NCBI RefSeq assembly: GCF_042453785.1
Contig: NC_091667.1
Span: forward strand, 18,256,001-18,320,000
Direction of reading: 5' to 3'
Source of the DNA: Malus domestica
Lineage: Eukaryota; Streptophyta; Magnoliopsida; Rosales; Rosaceae
DNA: 64,000 nt
The notes under the pieces were generated by a model, which worked only from the letters and a program-made list of their open reading frames with translations, ran no database searches and was not told where the DNA came from. Made by a program: the position numbers and the translations under genes. This document shows, one piece after another, positions 1 to 12,471 of this stretch (position 1 is its first letter; the number at the start of each line of letters is the position of its first letter).

Positions 1-229
1 GGGATTTACCTTACTTTTTTTTTTTCAGTTTGCTTTTCTTTTTGTTATGCACCCTTTCATTTTTTTTCTTTAGCTTTTTGAATGGGAACCGAAAGCATGA
101 GACGGATGGGAACAAAAAACAACTAATGGCCCACTAAATTTGGCCATAATTCATTTGATGATGCTTGCGTAAAGGAGGAAGGAGATAGGTGGAGTCTGCT
201 TTCTTTGCTCATCTGCTTTTCTAGGTTTA

Positions 230-442
230 TAACAATTTTGAATTTTCTGCAATTGGTATAAATTTTCTGCAATTGGTATGAATTTTTTGGTTTTATACAA
301 ATCCCAAACGCATCCTGAAATCCCGAAAAAATTTCGGGTATCCCAAAATTTCGGTTTGGTTTCGGGTTGTAAAATACCGTCCTGGAAATTATTGGGTTGG
401 GAATCGGTCGGTACGGGATTCATGTCCCAAACCAACCCTACA
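230..442 (-). repeat. Possible terminal fragment of a DNA transposon
   Basis: Read on the minus strand, this AT-rich stretch starts with a GGTTGGTTTGGG-type motif followed by repeated CCCGAA/TTTCGGG/TTGGGAT words. This style is common in the ends of plant hAT-like elements. No partner end or target duplication lies inside the window, so it may be cut off at the left edge. The minus-strand reading frame over 151-447 looks fortuitous. The rest of 1-562 has only homopolymer T runs and no recognisable gene. Confidence 0.3.
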
Positions 443-562
443 AACAAGTAGCAAGCAATGCTTCTTCCCAGCCGTTGAACTGCAATTGTGCCTTTTTTTT
501 TTTTTTCTCTTTGTCATAGTTGAACCACAACTATGACAATGATTGAATGAAAATATCAAATT

Positions 563-1077
563 TGTTTGTACCATACTTGACCAACCCCGAAACTACTAAG
601 CACCGGTTAACATTATACCATCAAAGACCCACAAGAGTCTCCCTCCAACCAGGAGGCCAATCACAACACGACACATGTCAACATCAGAGGCCAATCATAA
701 CGCGACATGTGTCGACATCAGAGGTCAATCACAGCACAACACGTGTCAATGTCAGAATGAAACTAGAAACTCTCTTCTATAAATAGAGATCATTATCTCA
801 CAATATTTCCTAATGTCATTTGTACTAAATCATTCACTAGTACTCACTAAAGGAGAGCTTGAACCTATGTACTTGTGTAAACCCTTCACAATTAATGAGA
901 ACTCCTCTACTCTGTGGATGTAGCCAATCTGGTTAAACCATGTACATCTGTAGTTTGCTTCCCTGTCTCTATCCATTTGCATACTTATCCACACTAGTGA
1001 CCGGAGCAATCTAGCGAAGGTCACAAACTTAACACTTTCTGTTGTGCCAAAGTCCTCACTGATTTTGTGCATCAACA
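563..1077 (+). repeat. 5' LTR of the Tat-lineage element
   Basis: This 515 bp LTR runs from TGTTTGTACC to GTGCATCAACA. It contains a short imperfect tandem repeat of a unit with GGCCAATCACAACACGACAC-like sequence (about 657-750) and a TATA-like CTATAAATAG at about 777-786, so a promoter in U3 is likely. Its partner at 16952-17466 has the same length. Confidence 0.93.
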
Positions 1078-1079
1078 TT

Positions 1080-1097
1080 TGGCGCCATCAATAGGAA
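1080..1097 (+). other. Probable primer binding site
   Basis: Two bases after the 5' LTR the sequence reads TGGCGCCATCAATAGG. The first seven bases match the complement of a tRNA-Asp type acceptor end, a primer known for several plant Ty3/gypsy elements. The following bases match poorly, so the tRNA assignment is tentative. Confidence 0.5.
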
Positions 1098-1572
1098 CGA
1101 CACTTATTCCCACTCTCTTCAGCTTTGTTAAGCTGGTTTCCACCATTCGTACACTCTCTTTTGACTAGACATCCCTTTCTAACATGGGGAGCGAAGGAAG
1201 CCACATCACATAGAATGACACCCCTCTTGTACCTGATGCGAAGCAACGAAAGAATGAGCAAAAGAAGTTTGCTCTTCAAGCTAAAGTCGATAAGCTAGAG
1301 GCTCAGAATAATAAGATAGCGATGAAGAATGAGATTCTCCAAGAGCAGTATGAGAAAGTCTTCGAGATGCTCCACGAGGCTAGATATACTAAAACACACG
1401 AGCTCATCACCCATGTAAAAGTCAACCATCAACTGGGTGCCCTCAACACAGAGGGTCATTTGCCCTCGACATGGGTATCCTTGTTGAGGAGCGAGCTACT
1501 CATTAAAATGGCGACCAACATGAGACTTCTCTCAACCAAGCTGCTTCGACTCTAAGCAGGAGGAGTGGAGGA

Positions 1573-3212
1573 ATGCACCTCCTTACAGAAGGAGTGGAAA
1601 GATCAAAAGCTATCTTTCGCGACTGTCGAAACTTCCTAAAGCAACATCGAGACAATCTTATCCATGTAAGCTCGAAGATCAATGACCCAAGGGTCTCTGA
1701 AAGACTCGATCCCCTCCCATGTCCCAGGCCAGCTACTAATTTGAGGAAGGGGAAACAAGTCCTAGAAGAACACGAAGGTATAGGGGACTCAGAGATGTTC
1801 CGACAAACATACCTTGAAAGTCAGTACAGCGAGTCCATGGAAAAATCACATACTTTTGATCAAACCTTCCTACTTCCAAGAGGAGATGAAAATTTACAAA
1901 AGAAAGCTCCAGTGGTACATGACTCTGCTCAGGACCCTCTTATCCTACAACTTCTTAAGGAAGTAAACAAGTTGAAGGCCGAACGACAAGCTAAGATATC
2001 TGATTGGAACCAACCTAGGCTTGGCCCTCTTACAAGGAGGATCCTCAACACCCCCTTCAAGCAAAGACAAAGCAGAAGCTTGGCTTGCAACTCTATACTG
2101 GAAATGAGGACCCTATTGAACACATTAACCTCTTTGAGTCCACCATGGCATACCAGATGCACACTGACAAAGAACGATGTCTTCTTTTCCCCTCAACCCT
2201 CACTGGCGGAGCTCTAAACTGGTATTGTCGTCTTTCACCTGAGACAGTAGACTCATTTGAGGAACTAAGGAAACTGTTTGTCTCTCAACACATCTTTCAG
2301 ACCGATAGCTTTCATTTTGCGGATGACTTGTATACTATTTGCCAGAAGCCAGACGAGTCACTACGAGAGTATGTTGGTCGCTTCAGCCATGAGTATTCTC
2401 GCTGTGCTGAGGCAGATGACAAGACCACCCTCAAGGCCTACGTGATTGTTTCTTCAAGTACATGATTAATGCCAACACTTGGAAGACTTACTCTGAGGTG
2501 ATGGCACAAGCTTATAACCATGCCTCCGGTGAGGCAAGGACATATCAAGGGAAACCCCCCACAGCCACCCCTTATCAGCAAGTAGGGAGTGGAAGCTAGA
2601 TCCAACCAAATGAGAAAACCTCGACCTTCCAAAAGGCAGCGGTGCCTCCCCCTACCTTACTTAATACTTCGCCAAGTTAACAGACATATCAATCTCAGGG
2701 CAAAAGGAAAGATTTCCATCCTCACCAGTCTCATTTTAGTAAAAGGAGTAAGGGACACTATCGTGATAACCAAGGGTATCGCCACGATAATGCTCACCCC
2801 CAAGCAGTCAACACAGTGGGCCAAACACGTGTTAGGAGGCCCTACCCCGAGGTATGAGACTTACACATCTTTGAACGCCACATGCTTGGCCATTTACCCT
2901 AGCATAACACACTTGATACCGAAGCTAATGCCGAGGCAGTCGGGTTACAAGCCCACGAAGAACACGGGCACGTTTTGCTGCTACCACGAGCATAATGGCC
3001 ATGACGGCGAGAAGTGTATCACCCTTTGGGATCATGTTAAAGCTTTGGCGCGTGAAGGAAAAATTGATCGATTCCTTCTTCACCCTTCAAGGGATAACTG
3101 TAACCAACGCCAAGTGAATGCGATATATTCCATAAGCGGCAGCACACCCATATCTGAATCTTCCAATAGGGCCATGAAAAACAGCGAACGAGCTTTAAGG
3201 CCTAGCCACTAA
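1573..3212 (+). pseudogene. Broken gag gene of the Tat-lineage element
   Basis: Gag coding sequence is spread over three frames. About 1573-2085 is a charged N-terminal region. About 2085-2465 carries the retrotransposon gag core, including ALNWYCRLSP and a SFEELRKLFVSQH-like helix, followed by LREYVGRFSHE. About 2950-3050 encodes a CCHC-like finger of the Tat type (CCYHEHNGHDGEKC). Frameshifts near 2065-2085 and after about 2455, plus in-frame stops, separate the parts. The product would be the capsid/nucleocapsid polyprotein. A further upstream frame at 1322-1555 may be degenerate leader or gag N-terminus. Confidence 0.8.
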
Positions 3213-4217
3213 GTGTTTCACGTGGAAGACATCAGGGGAGGCAAGTATCAAAAGTCTAACTGGGATCCAATATGTTTATACCTTGAGGAAGAAAGAGGTA
3301 TCATCTACCTTCACAATGACCCACTGATCGTGGAGGCACACATAGCCAACTTTGAAGTAAGACGAATCCTGGTAGACCCGCTTCGGTCAATATCATGTTT
3401 GCTGAAGCTTTCAGGGCATGTAATGTAGCTGACACTTGCTCGATTGCTCGATTTCTCCTCTTATAAGTTTCTCCGGTGATATCGTGCAACCTATAGGGAG
3501 CATACACTTACCTTTCACCATTGGTACAGGCCTTTACATAGCTACCATTACCACTAACTTCCTGGTAATTGATTGCCCAACGGTATACAATGTCATATTT
3601 GGACGGACATGCATCAATGATCTCAAGGCCATGGTATCCACACATATGTTATTGATGAAATTTCCAACCCCCTATGGCAATGGTTACATCAGAGGAGATC
3701 AACTTAGTGCACGGTCATGTTATAACACTTCGGTCAAGCAACAACACCTGCCTGTGCCCAAGGAAACCTTTTCTATATATGACCAAGTCATAAAGACAAG
3801 CCCGGACGAAGCCAACTTGGATCTTCATGGTGGCAACAGTCAACCTAACGATCCTCGAGATGACTCTTTCACCCAGTAAACACAACCCGTTGAAGAGCTG
3901 GAAAAGGTTTCTATATCAAAAGATTATCCAGATTGCATGGTGAAGATTGGCACCACCTTGTCACCACCCATTCGGTTGGCATTGATCTTTTTTTTGCAAG
4001 AGAACACTGAGGTCTTGGCCTGGTCATACGAGGACATGCCAGGCATCTCTCCCGATATCATATGTCATCGCTTGAGTATTGACCCCAAGACCAAGCCGGA
4101 GAGACAGAAGCGAAGATCTTATGAGGCTAAATGATACGAAGCAATGAAGGTAGAAGTTGAAAAACTCAATGGCATAGGCTTCGTCCGCGAAGTCAATTAC
4201 CCAACATGGGTAGCAAA

Positions 4218-4833
4218 TGTTGAATATTTTAATACTATATTAATATATTCGAATGGAAGAAGTTGGGTATTTACCCAACATTTGCTTTTCATCAGATTAA
4301 AGAATTGTGACTTTTCAAACTTTACTAAAAGACATTATCCATGTCTGACTAGTGCATAATTTACTAACAGACACAACCTTTGGTAATTAATGCTTTGTAT
4401 CAGATATGTAATTGATGCTTTGCATCAGACATGCGAATTGGCATATTTCTATAATATTAATTCAGCTGTATCCTATGGCGAGAAAGCATATCCAAAACCA
4501 AAGGATGTGTCTAACAGATGCAATCTCCCCTATATAATGGTAAATTGGTAGAAGAGAAATACAATTCAGAAATTTGTTGTCTACATAATTTCTTTGCTCT
4601 CTTTTCTCTCCTTATCACATTCATACAATTTCTTTCTAGTTATTTCTAAGGGAATACAATTCAGTTTTGCTAATCGAATATTCCATACTTTGTTGTATCC
4701 TGGAAGTGATTTGCCAAGAACCCTTTAGCAAACTCATTCGAGTGGGGGAAATAACACTTTAAGGAAACGATTCAAGTCGTACCTCAAAGTCATCATTTGG
4801 ATTATTCTCTATATTTTTATATTTAATCTAACA
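4218..4833 (+). mobile_element. Nested solo LTR, 616 bp, inside reverse transcriptase
   Basis: The sequence runs from TGTTGAATATTTTAA to TTTAATCTAACA and is flanked by a perfect 5 bp duplication GCAAA (4213-4217 and 4834-4838). Removing the insert and one GCAAA rejoins the pol reading frame across the site. A TATA-like CCCTATATAATGG lies near 4528. No internal coding region or second LTR is present, so it is a solo LTR left by LTR-LTR recombination. The family is not identified. It is AT-rich and may be copia-type. Confidence 0.88.
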
Positions 4834-6009
4834 GCAAATGTGGTCCTTGTTAAGAAAAATCCGACCAAAGAAAGTCTCTTGCTCCAAAAGGTCTTGTGGA
4901 GAATGTGTGTCGACTACACCAACCTAAACAAAGGATACCCGAAGGATAGCTTTCCTCTTCCTCTCATTAACAAACTTATAGACTCTATGGCAGGGTGTGA
5001 ACTCCTGAGCTTTATGAATGCTTACTCAGGATACAACCAAATCCTCATGAACCATCCGGACCAAGAACACACAGCCTTCACTACTGACAGGGGACTATAT
5101 TGCTATAAAGTCATGCCCTTCGGCCTAAAGAATGCAGAAGCGACTTATCAGAGACTAGTCAATTCAATGTTCGTCGAACAGATTGGGAAGAGCATGGAAG
5201 TTTACGTTGATGATATGTTAGTCAAGAGCAAACATGCTGACCAACACATCGCTAACCCATCTGAAACTTTCACTATTCTGAAAAGGTATCGAATGAGGTT
5301 GAACCTCAACAAATGTGCCTTCGGCGTAAGCTCTCGCAAATTCTTAGGCTTCATGATAAGCCAACGAGGCATTGAGTCTAATCCCGAGAAAATTAAAACA
5401 ATCCTCGACATGAAGGAACTAGTAACTTTAAAAGACATCCAGAGCCTTACTGCTAAGGTGGCAACCTTAACTAGGTTCATCTCTAAGGCTATAAACAGAT
5501 GTGCTCATTTCTTCAAAGCACTTAAGGGAAGTAAGAAGTACATTACATGAACTGATGAATGTGCCGAGGCATTCAAGAACCTCAAAGACTACATGAGTAA
5601 AGCCCCTATGCTCTCCAAACCTGAGGTTAGTGACACTCTCATTATCTATCTATCGGTATCGGCTTCAGCAGTAAGTTCCGTTCTCATTCGAAATGATGGT
5701 AATGTCGAACGGCCTGTCTACTACGCTAGCAAGGCCTTACAAGATGAAACACGATATTCTAACATTGAGAAATTGGCTATAGCATTGGTCATGTCTGCTC
5801 GAAAACTTCACCTTTACTTCTAAGCACACTCCATCATCGTGCTTACTAATCATCCTCTTCGATAAATACTCCAAAGTCCTAACACTTCAGGACGAATGAT
5901 AAAATGGACGATAGCATTGGGTGAGTTTGACATCTCCTACTAACCAAAGCCAGCTGAGAAGGGCCAAGCAGTGGTAAACTTCATCACTGACTTCACATAT
6001 CCTGTTGAC

Positions 6010-7947
6010 TATTGGAAGTATGCCCACAAAGCCACTCATTTGATGTAATAGCTTTTGGAATACTTATTGTATTAAACTTTATATGTTTAATGAAGGGCAA
6101 AGCTTATTGTTAATCACTATTTATTGTATCATGTGTTTAAGCAATAAGGGAATCCAAGGAATGTATTTGATCTAAGAGATAAGTGATTTAAGTAAGTTAG
6201 ATTATCGAGACCTTTCTCTTATGTTCATTCCTAAAACGTTCCTAGCCATAGGATTGCCAATTGGGCATTGACAATCCGCTAAGGTTAGTATGTGTTATGT
6301 CGACTCAAGCGTTAATGTGACTAGTCTCATGTCATTTAGTGTTGGACACTAAGGCAAACACATAGGTGCTCGAAAGAGTGATCGAGTACACTGAACAACG
6401 ATCAAAAGAGAGTTCGAACATACATGTCATGTAAGAACTCAAGAGTTGCAATATGCAAAGTAATCCTTTAACCTGAGGCATCATAGATGTCTAATGGTTA
6501 GGTCCTTGATCTTTGATCATGTCAATGGCATTCCATTGAAATGTCTACGGCATTGTTGTGGTCAAGCTACCTATTCATGTAGGCATATGAGTGCACAACA
6601 AGGAATCTCTAACCTTCCATGGTGGAAGGAGAATACTCTAAGATATGATTCGAGAGTCTTTGGCCAAAGCATATGAATATGACTTAGGAAGTTTGTTCCA
6701 AATCATATTCAATTGAATCATATAGATAAGTATCACATTGGATAGTAGACATGAAACAAACTATCACCTAAAACAATGTGATTAAGAGTATTGTATTAGA
6801 GAATGACCGTATTGCATTGTAGTTGTAACTGGATAAGTTCTCCAACCACTTCTACTTAAGAGTATTGTATTAGAGAATGACCGTATTGCATTGTAGTTGT
6901 AACTGGATAGGTTCTCCAACCACTTCTACTTAGCTTGGGTAACCATGATATGCTGCTAGGTGTCACTCATGGTTTGTGGAAGCCCTAAAGATTAGCAAAC
7001 ACTAATTTTAAAGGAGAATTGAAATGGGGTTTCAATTCACAATCGATCGTTAAGAGTAACAATCGCCCACTACCTCGTTAAATGGAACCTAATGGATCGT
7101 ACACCGAGTAAGGATGTTGGTGAAGAAATTATATGAAATGGATAAGCAATTAAATGGTTTAATTGAAGAATGGTCAAGGTTAATTAATTGGTTAATTAAT
7201 TATACGAAATGTTCGTATTGGGCTTATATGTTGGTTTTGGGTTTCGGGGCCCAAAAGCGTTTTGGTCCACAAGGCCCATTATGTTTAAGTTGTATGACAA
7301 CTAAAACAAAATGGGCAATTAGCCCAATCAATTTGATATGGCCGGCCATTAGGGTGAGAAGTGTCAAACTTGGATTAATTACAAGTTTGCCACTCACATG
7401 TGATGAAGTATAAATTCAACTTTATAGCTTTATTTTCATTTAGGGTTTTTTCTTGGTGAAATAAGGTGAAACATTTTCTCTCATTCTCTCTAAAGAGGCC
7501 GGCCACCTAGGGAAGAAATAGCTAGCAATCTCTTCTTCCCTAAGTCATCCATTTCATCTTCACATCACATCCTTGGTGAAGAGACTTAGAGACATCAAGC
7601 TTTTGATGTTTTAGAGAACAAATCCTCAAATCCTCAAAGAAGCAAAGGAGCACTAAAAGGAGGAAAATCACAAGGAAAATCCAAGAAGCAAGGAGGTGAC
7701 TTGAAGGCCCTCCACTTGGGTGAATCCCTTGTGTAATCAAGGATAAGCTTCAAGGGTAAAGAAACTCTAAATATTTCCTTCTCTTTAATGTTGTTAAAGA
7801 GTTTATTGGTTCACCATATACTAGGCTTTAAAAGTCATGGGTTTTATGAATTGTTTTTTAATGCATGCCTACTTTAATGTGTTAACAGTTTGCATATGTA
7901 TTCAAATATTCTTACTTGTTCTTAGCTAGGACAAAATTTTTCCTTCA
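6010..7947 (+). mobile_element. Nested solo LTR, 1938 bp, plus orientation, probably Ty1/copia Angela/BARE-like
   Basis: It begins TATTGGAAGTATGCCC (a decayed TGTTGG start) and ends TTTTTCCTTCA. A perfect 5 bp duplication TTGAC lies at 6005-6009 and 7948-7952. It splits pol between the RNase H and the second RNase H. The TGTTGGAAGTATGCCC-type start and about 1.9 kb length resemble LTRs of the Angela/BARE copia lineage; this is recalled similarity. It is homologous to the inverted copy at 12472-14336. No coding sequence belongs to it. Confidence 0.85.
6782..6929 (+). repeat. 74 bp tandem duplication inside the solo LTR
   Basis: Units 6782-6855 and 6856-6929 are nearly identical (GGATAAGTTC versus GGATAGGTTC is one difference). 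The sister LTR at 12472-14336 has a single unit, so the duplication arose in this copy. It accounts for nearly all of the 73 bp length difference between the two LTRs. Confidence 0.9.
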
Positions 7948-10059
7948 TTGACATTGTTTCTACGCCCAAAGAAGTGGTTTCATTACCCTCGGAAGCTTAG
8001 AAAATAAAACCAACAGCCCGATCATGGAGTCTATATGTTGATGGCTCGTCCTACCAACAGGGTTGTGGAGCAGGACTAGTCCTTACGACCCCTGACAAAG
8101 TGGCGATGGAGTATGCTCTTCATTTCAAATTCAAGGCGTCGAACAATGAGGCCGAATATAAAGCCCTCCTAACAGGCTTACGTTTGGCCAAACACCTTGG
8201 GGTTAAACTAATTGATATCCAATGACTCCCAATTGATGGTTAACCAAGTCACCAACAACTTTGATGCTAAGGATAGCTCCATGGCAGCATATCTAGCACA
8301 AACACAATTGTTGCTCAAGCACTTCCACTACCAGATCACCTAAATTCCTCGAGTGGTAAACAGTCATGCAGATGCTTTGGCTCACCTCGCCTCAGCAGTG
8401 GAAGATAAGATTGGGAGAAAAATTCAGGTCGAATTGTTGGCAGCACCAAGCACCATGGCTACGGAAGTGTGCAACTGACAACGGAGGGATAGTTGGATTA
8501 GCCCGATTTATAGATTCCTTGCTCATGGCACCCTTCCAAATGACAAAGTCCAAGCTAAGTAGATTCGATACAAGGCTACCCGTTACTTGATCATTAATGA
8601 CCAACTCTACAAGCGGGGTTTTAACTTACCATACCTAAGATTCCTTACGCTCGTAGAGGCAGAAATTGTCCTTCGAGAAATACATGAAGGAGTCTGCGGA
8701 GATCATGCTGGATCTCGATCCCTAGTACACAAGGCTTTTCGCCAAGGTTATTACTGGCCAACACTCCACCAAGATGCCATCAGAATATCTCGCTCATGTG
8801 ATAAGTGTCAACGCTACATAAATATTCATCACTCCCCTCTCGAGCCGCTCACTCCTATGATCAGCCATTGACCCTTCGCCCAATGGGGACTTGATTTGAT
8901 CGACCCAATGCCTGCAGGGAAGGGTAAGGTCCGCTATGCAATCGTTGCAGTTGACTACTTCACAAAGCGGGCTGAAGTAGAACCCTTGGTAACCATTACT
9001 GAGGCAAAAAATAGAAGATTTCGTATGGAAGAACATCCTTTGTAGATTCGGTATTCCCAATGCGATAGTCACTGACAATGGGCAACAATTCGACAACAAT
9101 AAGTTCAAGATGTCCTGCTCTAAGTTCAACATCAACTTATGTTTTGCCTCCCCAGCTTATCCCCAATCTAATGGACAAGTTGAAACCATCAACAAAATAA
9201 TCAAGCGAACTTTGAAAACCAGCTTGGACAAGGCTAAAGGTTGTTGGCCAGAATTTGTACCCTAAGTTCTTTGGTCATACCGCACTTCGTATTGGACATC
9301 AACAGAAGAAACCCCATTTTCACTTGCCTTTGGTACAGAGGCAGTTGTCCCAGTTGAGCTTGAGCAAGCAACGTTCTGAGTCCAAAACTACATTCAAAGT
9401 GAAAATGACAAACAACTTACCCTCAACTTAGATCTAGTTGAGGAACACAGAAACCAGGCTCACTTGAGGAATGTCGCCTACAAGCAGCGCATCTCCAACT
9501 ACTATGACTCAAGGGTCAAACCTCGTTCTTTCAAAGTGGGGGACTGGGTATTGAAGAAAAGATTATTCTGCGACAGAGTCCCAAATGAAGGAACACTTAG
9601 TCCAAACTGGGATGGACCGTTTGAAGTTGTTAGCATCAGTCGCCCTGACTCCTACAAGCTTATAAGCTCCGATGGCAAGACCCTTGGCTATCCATGGAAC
9701 GCTGATCACTTGAAATACTATTACAAGTAAACTCATATTGTACAAGTGTTAAGCTTCAGCCGTTCGGCATCCTATGTAACAAAGACTATTTGGCATGAAT
9801 TCAATAAATAGGTGATTTAGACAACTCGGTCCTAATCCTCTTACATTCCTAGCAATGAAACACTCAGGTTTAAAGCTTCAACATGAATGCTTCCAACATG
9901 AAACAAAGTTTATATCAACAAGACTATACAAATAAATGAACAGCTTCACAGTATATTCGTTCAATCATACATTTTAACACATTCATACATAAGCCAACTG
10001 TGCTTCGAAAGGGTTTAACATACTTTGTGTCATTCGACATTTGCTACAATGTGCCTCGA

Positions 10060-10670
10060 CACCTTGCCCTTATTCTCACCAACCATGTGATGAAATGTGA
10101 AGAAGGAACTCATCTTCATGCCACCAACCAGGTGATGAAATGTATAACTTGTACTCTCCTTCATTCCACCAACCAAGTGATGAAATGTACAACCCGTACT
10201 CTAATATCATTTGGCAACTTGCCACTCATGCCACCAACCAGGTGAAGAAGGAACTCATCTTCATGCCATCAACCAGGTGATGAAATGTACAACTTGTACT
10301 CTCCTTCATGCCACCAACCAGGTGATGAAATGTACAACCCGTACTCTAATATCATTTGGCAACTTGCCATTCATGCCACCAACCAGGTGATAAAATGTAC
10401 AACTCGTACTCTAATATCATTTGGCAACTTGCCACTCATGCCACCAACCAGGTGATGAAATCTACAACCCGTACTCTCCTTCATGGCACCAACTAAGTGA
10501 TGATATGTACAACCCGTACTCTAATATCATTTGGCAATTTGCCATTCATGCCACCAACCAGGTGAAGAAAGAACTCATCCTCGTGCCACCAACCAGGTGA
10601 TGAAAGGTGATGAAGAAACTCACATTTGTACCACCAACCAAGTGATGAAAGCAACTCACCATTCATTCCA
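10060..10670 (+). repeat. Tandem array (CCACCAACCAGGTGATGAAAT unit) in the element's 3' non-coding region
   Basis: About nine imperfect copies of a unit with CACCAACCAGGTGATGAAA, then TGTACAACCCGTACTC and ATCATTTGGCAACTTGCCA. Spacing is variable, roughly 30-75 bp. TTGGCAACTTGCCA and GTACAACCCGTAC are small inverted repeats. Reading frames through the array have no recognisable protein family. Region 9731-10059 before it has no gene. Confidence 0.85.
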
Positions 10671-10904
10671 CCTATCAGAAGACGAGCGGTACAACTTGTA
10701 CATGTGAACTCATATCATTCACAAATAATCAAAAACCCTCAAGCTTAACAACTCAACTAGGGGAGCACTTATGCCCAACAAGAGTTATAGTCACCAACAA
10801 AGTCATATTGCAAGCCAACAACAACTTCAGTACATGGCATACGAAGATCAAGCTATTCAGCCCTCTTGCATTTGCTTCAGACATTTCCCCTTTGTGAAAC
10901 ACTA

Positions 10905-11760
10905 TAACTCATAGAAAGCTTCACACACTCTTGATCAAGACAGTACAAAGCAAAACCAATTTATGGTGTCAACAAGAGCTTCATCAAAGAAGGGCAACCA
11001 TAATTCTCAAAAGCTTCGCACACTCTTAATCAAGATAATGTGAAGCAAAACCAATTTATGGTGCCAACAAGAGCTTCATCAATGAAGGGCAACCATAATT
11101 CTCAAAAGCTTCACACACTCTTGATCAAGACAGTGTAAAGCAAAACCAATTTATGGTGCCAACAAGAGCTTCATCAAAAGAGTTTAACCACAATTCTTAA
11201 AAGCTTCACACACTCTTGATCAAGACAGCGTGAAGCAAAACAAATTTATGGTGCCAACAAGAGCTTCATCAATGGAGGGCAACCACAATTCTCAAAAGCT
11301 TCACACACTCTTGATCAAAACAGTGTGAAGCAAAACCAATTTATGGTGCCAACAAGAGCTTCATCAAATGAGGGGCAACCACAATTCTCAAAAGCTTCAC
11401 ACACTCTTGATCAAGACAGTGTGAAGCAAAACCAATTTATGGTGTCAACAAAAGCTTTATCAATGAAGGGCAACTACAACTCGTAGAAAGCTTCACACAC
11501 TCTTAATCAAGATTGTTTGAATCAAATTCAATTTATATGGTTCGTCCAAACCTTCGACTACTACAAGGTGTGGCTTGCATCACAATCTCTTGCTCAACAG
11601 TGTAGAAGCAAAATTTGTATATGTTGTCTCTCCCACATTTTCAAATTTCTAGTTTCCCAAAAAAAAAAAAAGGAAATTCAACAAAGCTTCACCAATGGAG
11701 GACAACTACAAATTCTCAAAAGCTTCACACTATCTTGATCAAGATAGTGTGAAGCAAAAT
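10905..11760 (+). repeat. Array of about 95 bp units each carrying a 34 bp near-palindrome
   Basis: Units recur near 10915, 11009, 11105, 11200, 11295, 11390 and 11485, with an isolated one at 11715. Each has GCTTCACAC ... CTTGATCAAG ... GTGTGAAGC, so the 34 bp core is palindromic apart from two opposed mismatches flanking the centre. It is followed by AAACCAATTTATGGTGCCAACAA. In the unit at 11722-11755 the palindrome is perfect. Such cores would fold as hairpins in the element's RNA. The array is non-coding. Confidence 0.88.
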
Positions 11761-12471
11761 CAATTCATGGTACCCAACAAAGCTTCAATCTCAAAGCTTC
11801 ACCTACAAAGCTTCAACACCAAAGTTTCACCTACAAAGCTTAAAATATATATATATTTTTGGAAAATCAAAAATTCAAAAATTCAAAAATTTGAAAAAAA
11901 ATTCAAAAAAAATATTCGAAAATAAAAATTGCCTAGGCCTCCTCTTCTTTGGGCCTAACAACTTTCATAACAAATATATATGAAGAAGGAGTTTTGGGCT
12001 ACCACTTAGAAAGGAAATGCCTCATTCGTCAACTCCCTCGACTAGAGACTTGGGAGACTCCTACCATATGCTACTGCACCTTGATACTCGGAAGTCTCAC
12101 GACCACTTAGTGACTTAGATTTTTCAAGTCTCCAACCGAGAAGTTTTCTTCACTCGAGAAATTAAGGGAGCACTACCTCAACACACATGCTTCACTCACT
12201 AAGCTTCAACATACAAGCTTCAACAAAAGAAAAAACTCAAAGAACTTAGTGAAGAAGGCCTTGGTGTATTTAACACAGTACGTTGAAATGAAGCAAAGCT
12301 TGTTTATTGATATCTCCGCTAAATTACAAATATGTACATATACATGAATCAAAATAAACGAACAAGAGGGAGCCTTCACAAAGGTTGCTCAGAAGAAGTC
12401 TCAGCAGTCTGCAGAGCCCTAGAAAGAGGAGGCACCAGATGGTGATTATTCGAAGCCTCAGTATTAGGCAG

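Larger units (their letters stand above)
3213..9730 (+). pseudogene. Broken pol region: protease, RT, RNase H, second RNase H, integrase
   Basis: Recognisable blocks in order: aspartic protease remnant (3213-3880), with a frameshift at the active-site aspartate near 3380; reverse transcriptase (about 4840-5550) with FPLPLINKLID, MPFGLKNAEATYQ and YVDD at about 5203; RNase H (about 5560-5823) with YYASKALQDETRYSNIEKLA; a second, archaeal-type RNase H (about 8010-8220) with LYVDGSS and ASNNEAEYKALL; and integrase (about 8590-9730) with an HHCC finger ending CDKCQRY, the D-D-E core (WGLDLID, TDNGQQFD, SNGQVE) and a C-terminal GDWVLKK/DGPFEV module. Solo LTRs interrupt it at 4218-4833 and 6010-7947. 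Stops and frameshifts occur throughout. Confidence 0.9.

Noticed and set aside
563..1077. 5' LTR open frames (547-786 and 830-1078)
   Set aside because: The same frames recur in the 3' LTR because the LTRs are homologous; they overlap promoter-like U3 and R sequence.
10000..10245. 81-codon open frame in the Tat element
   Set aside because: It is a translation of the CACCAACCAGGTGATGAAA tandem repeat with no similarity to a protein family.
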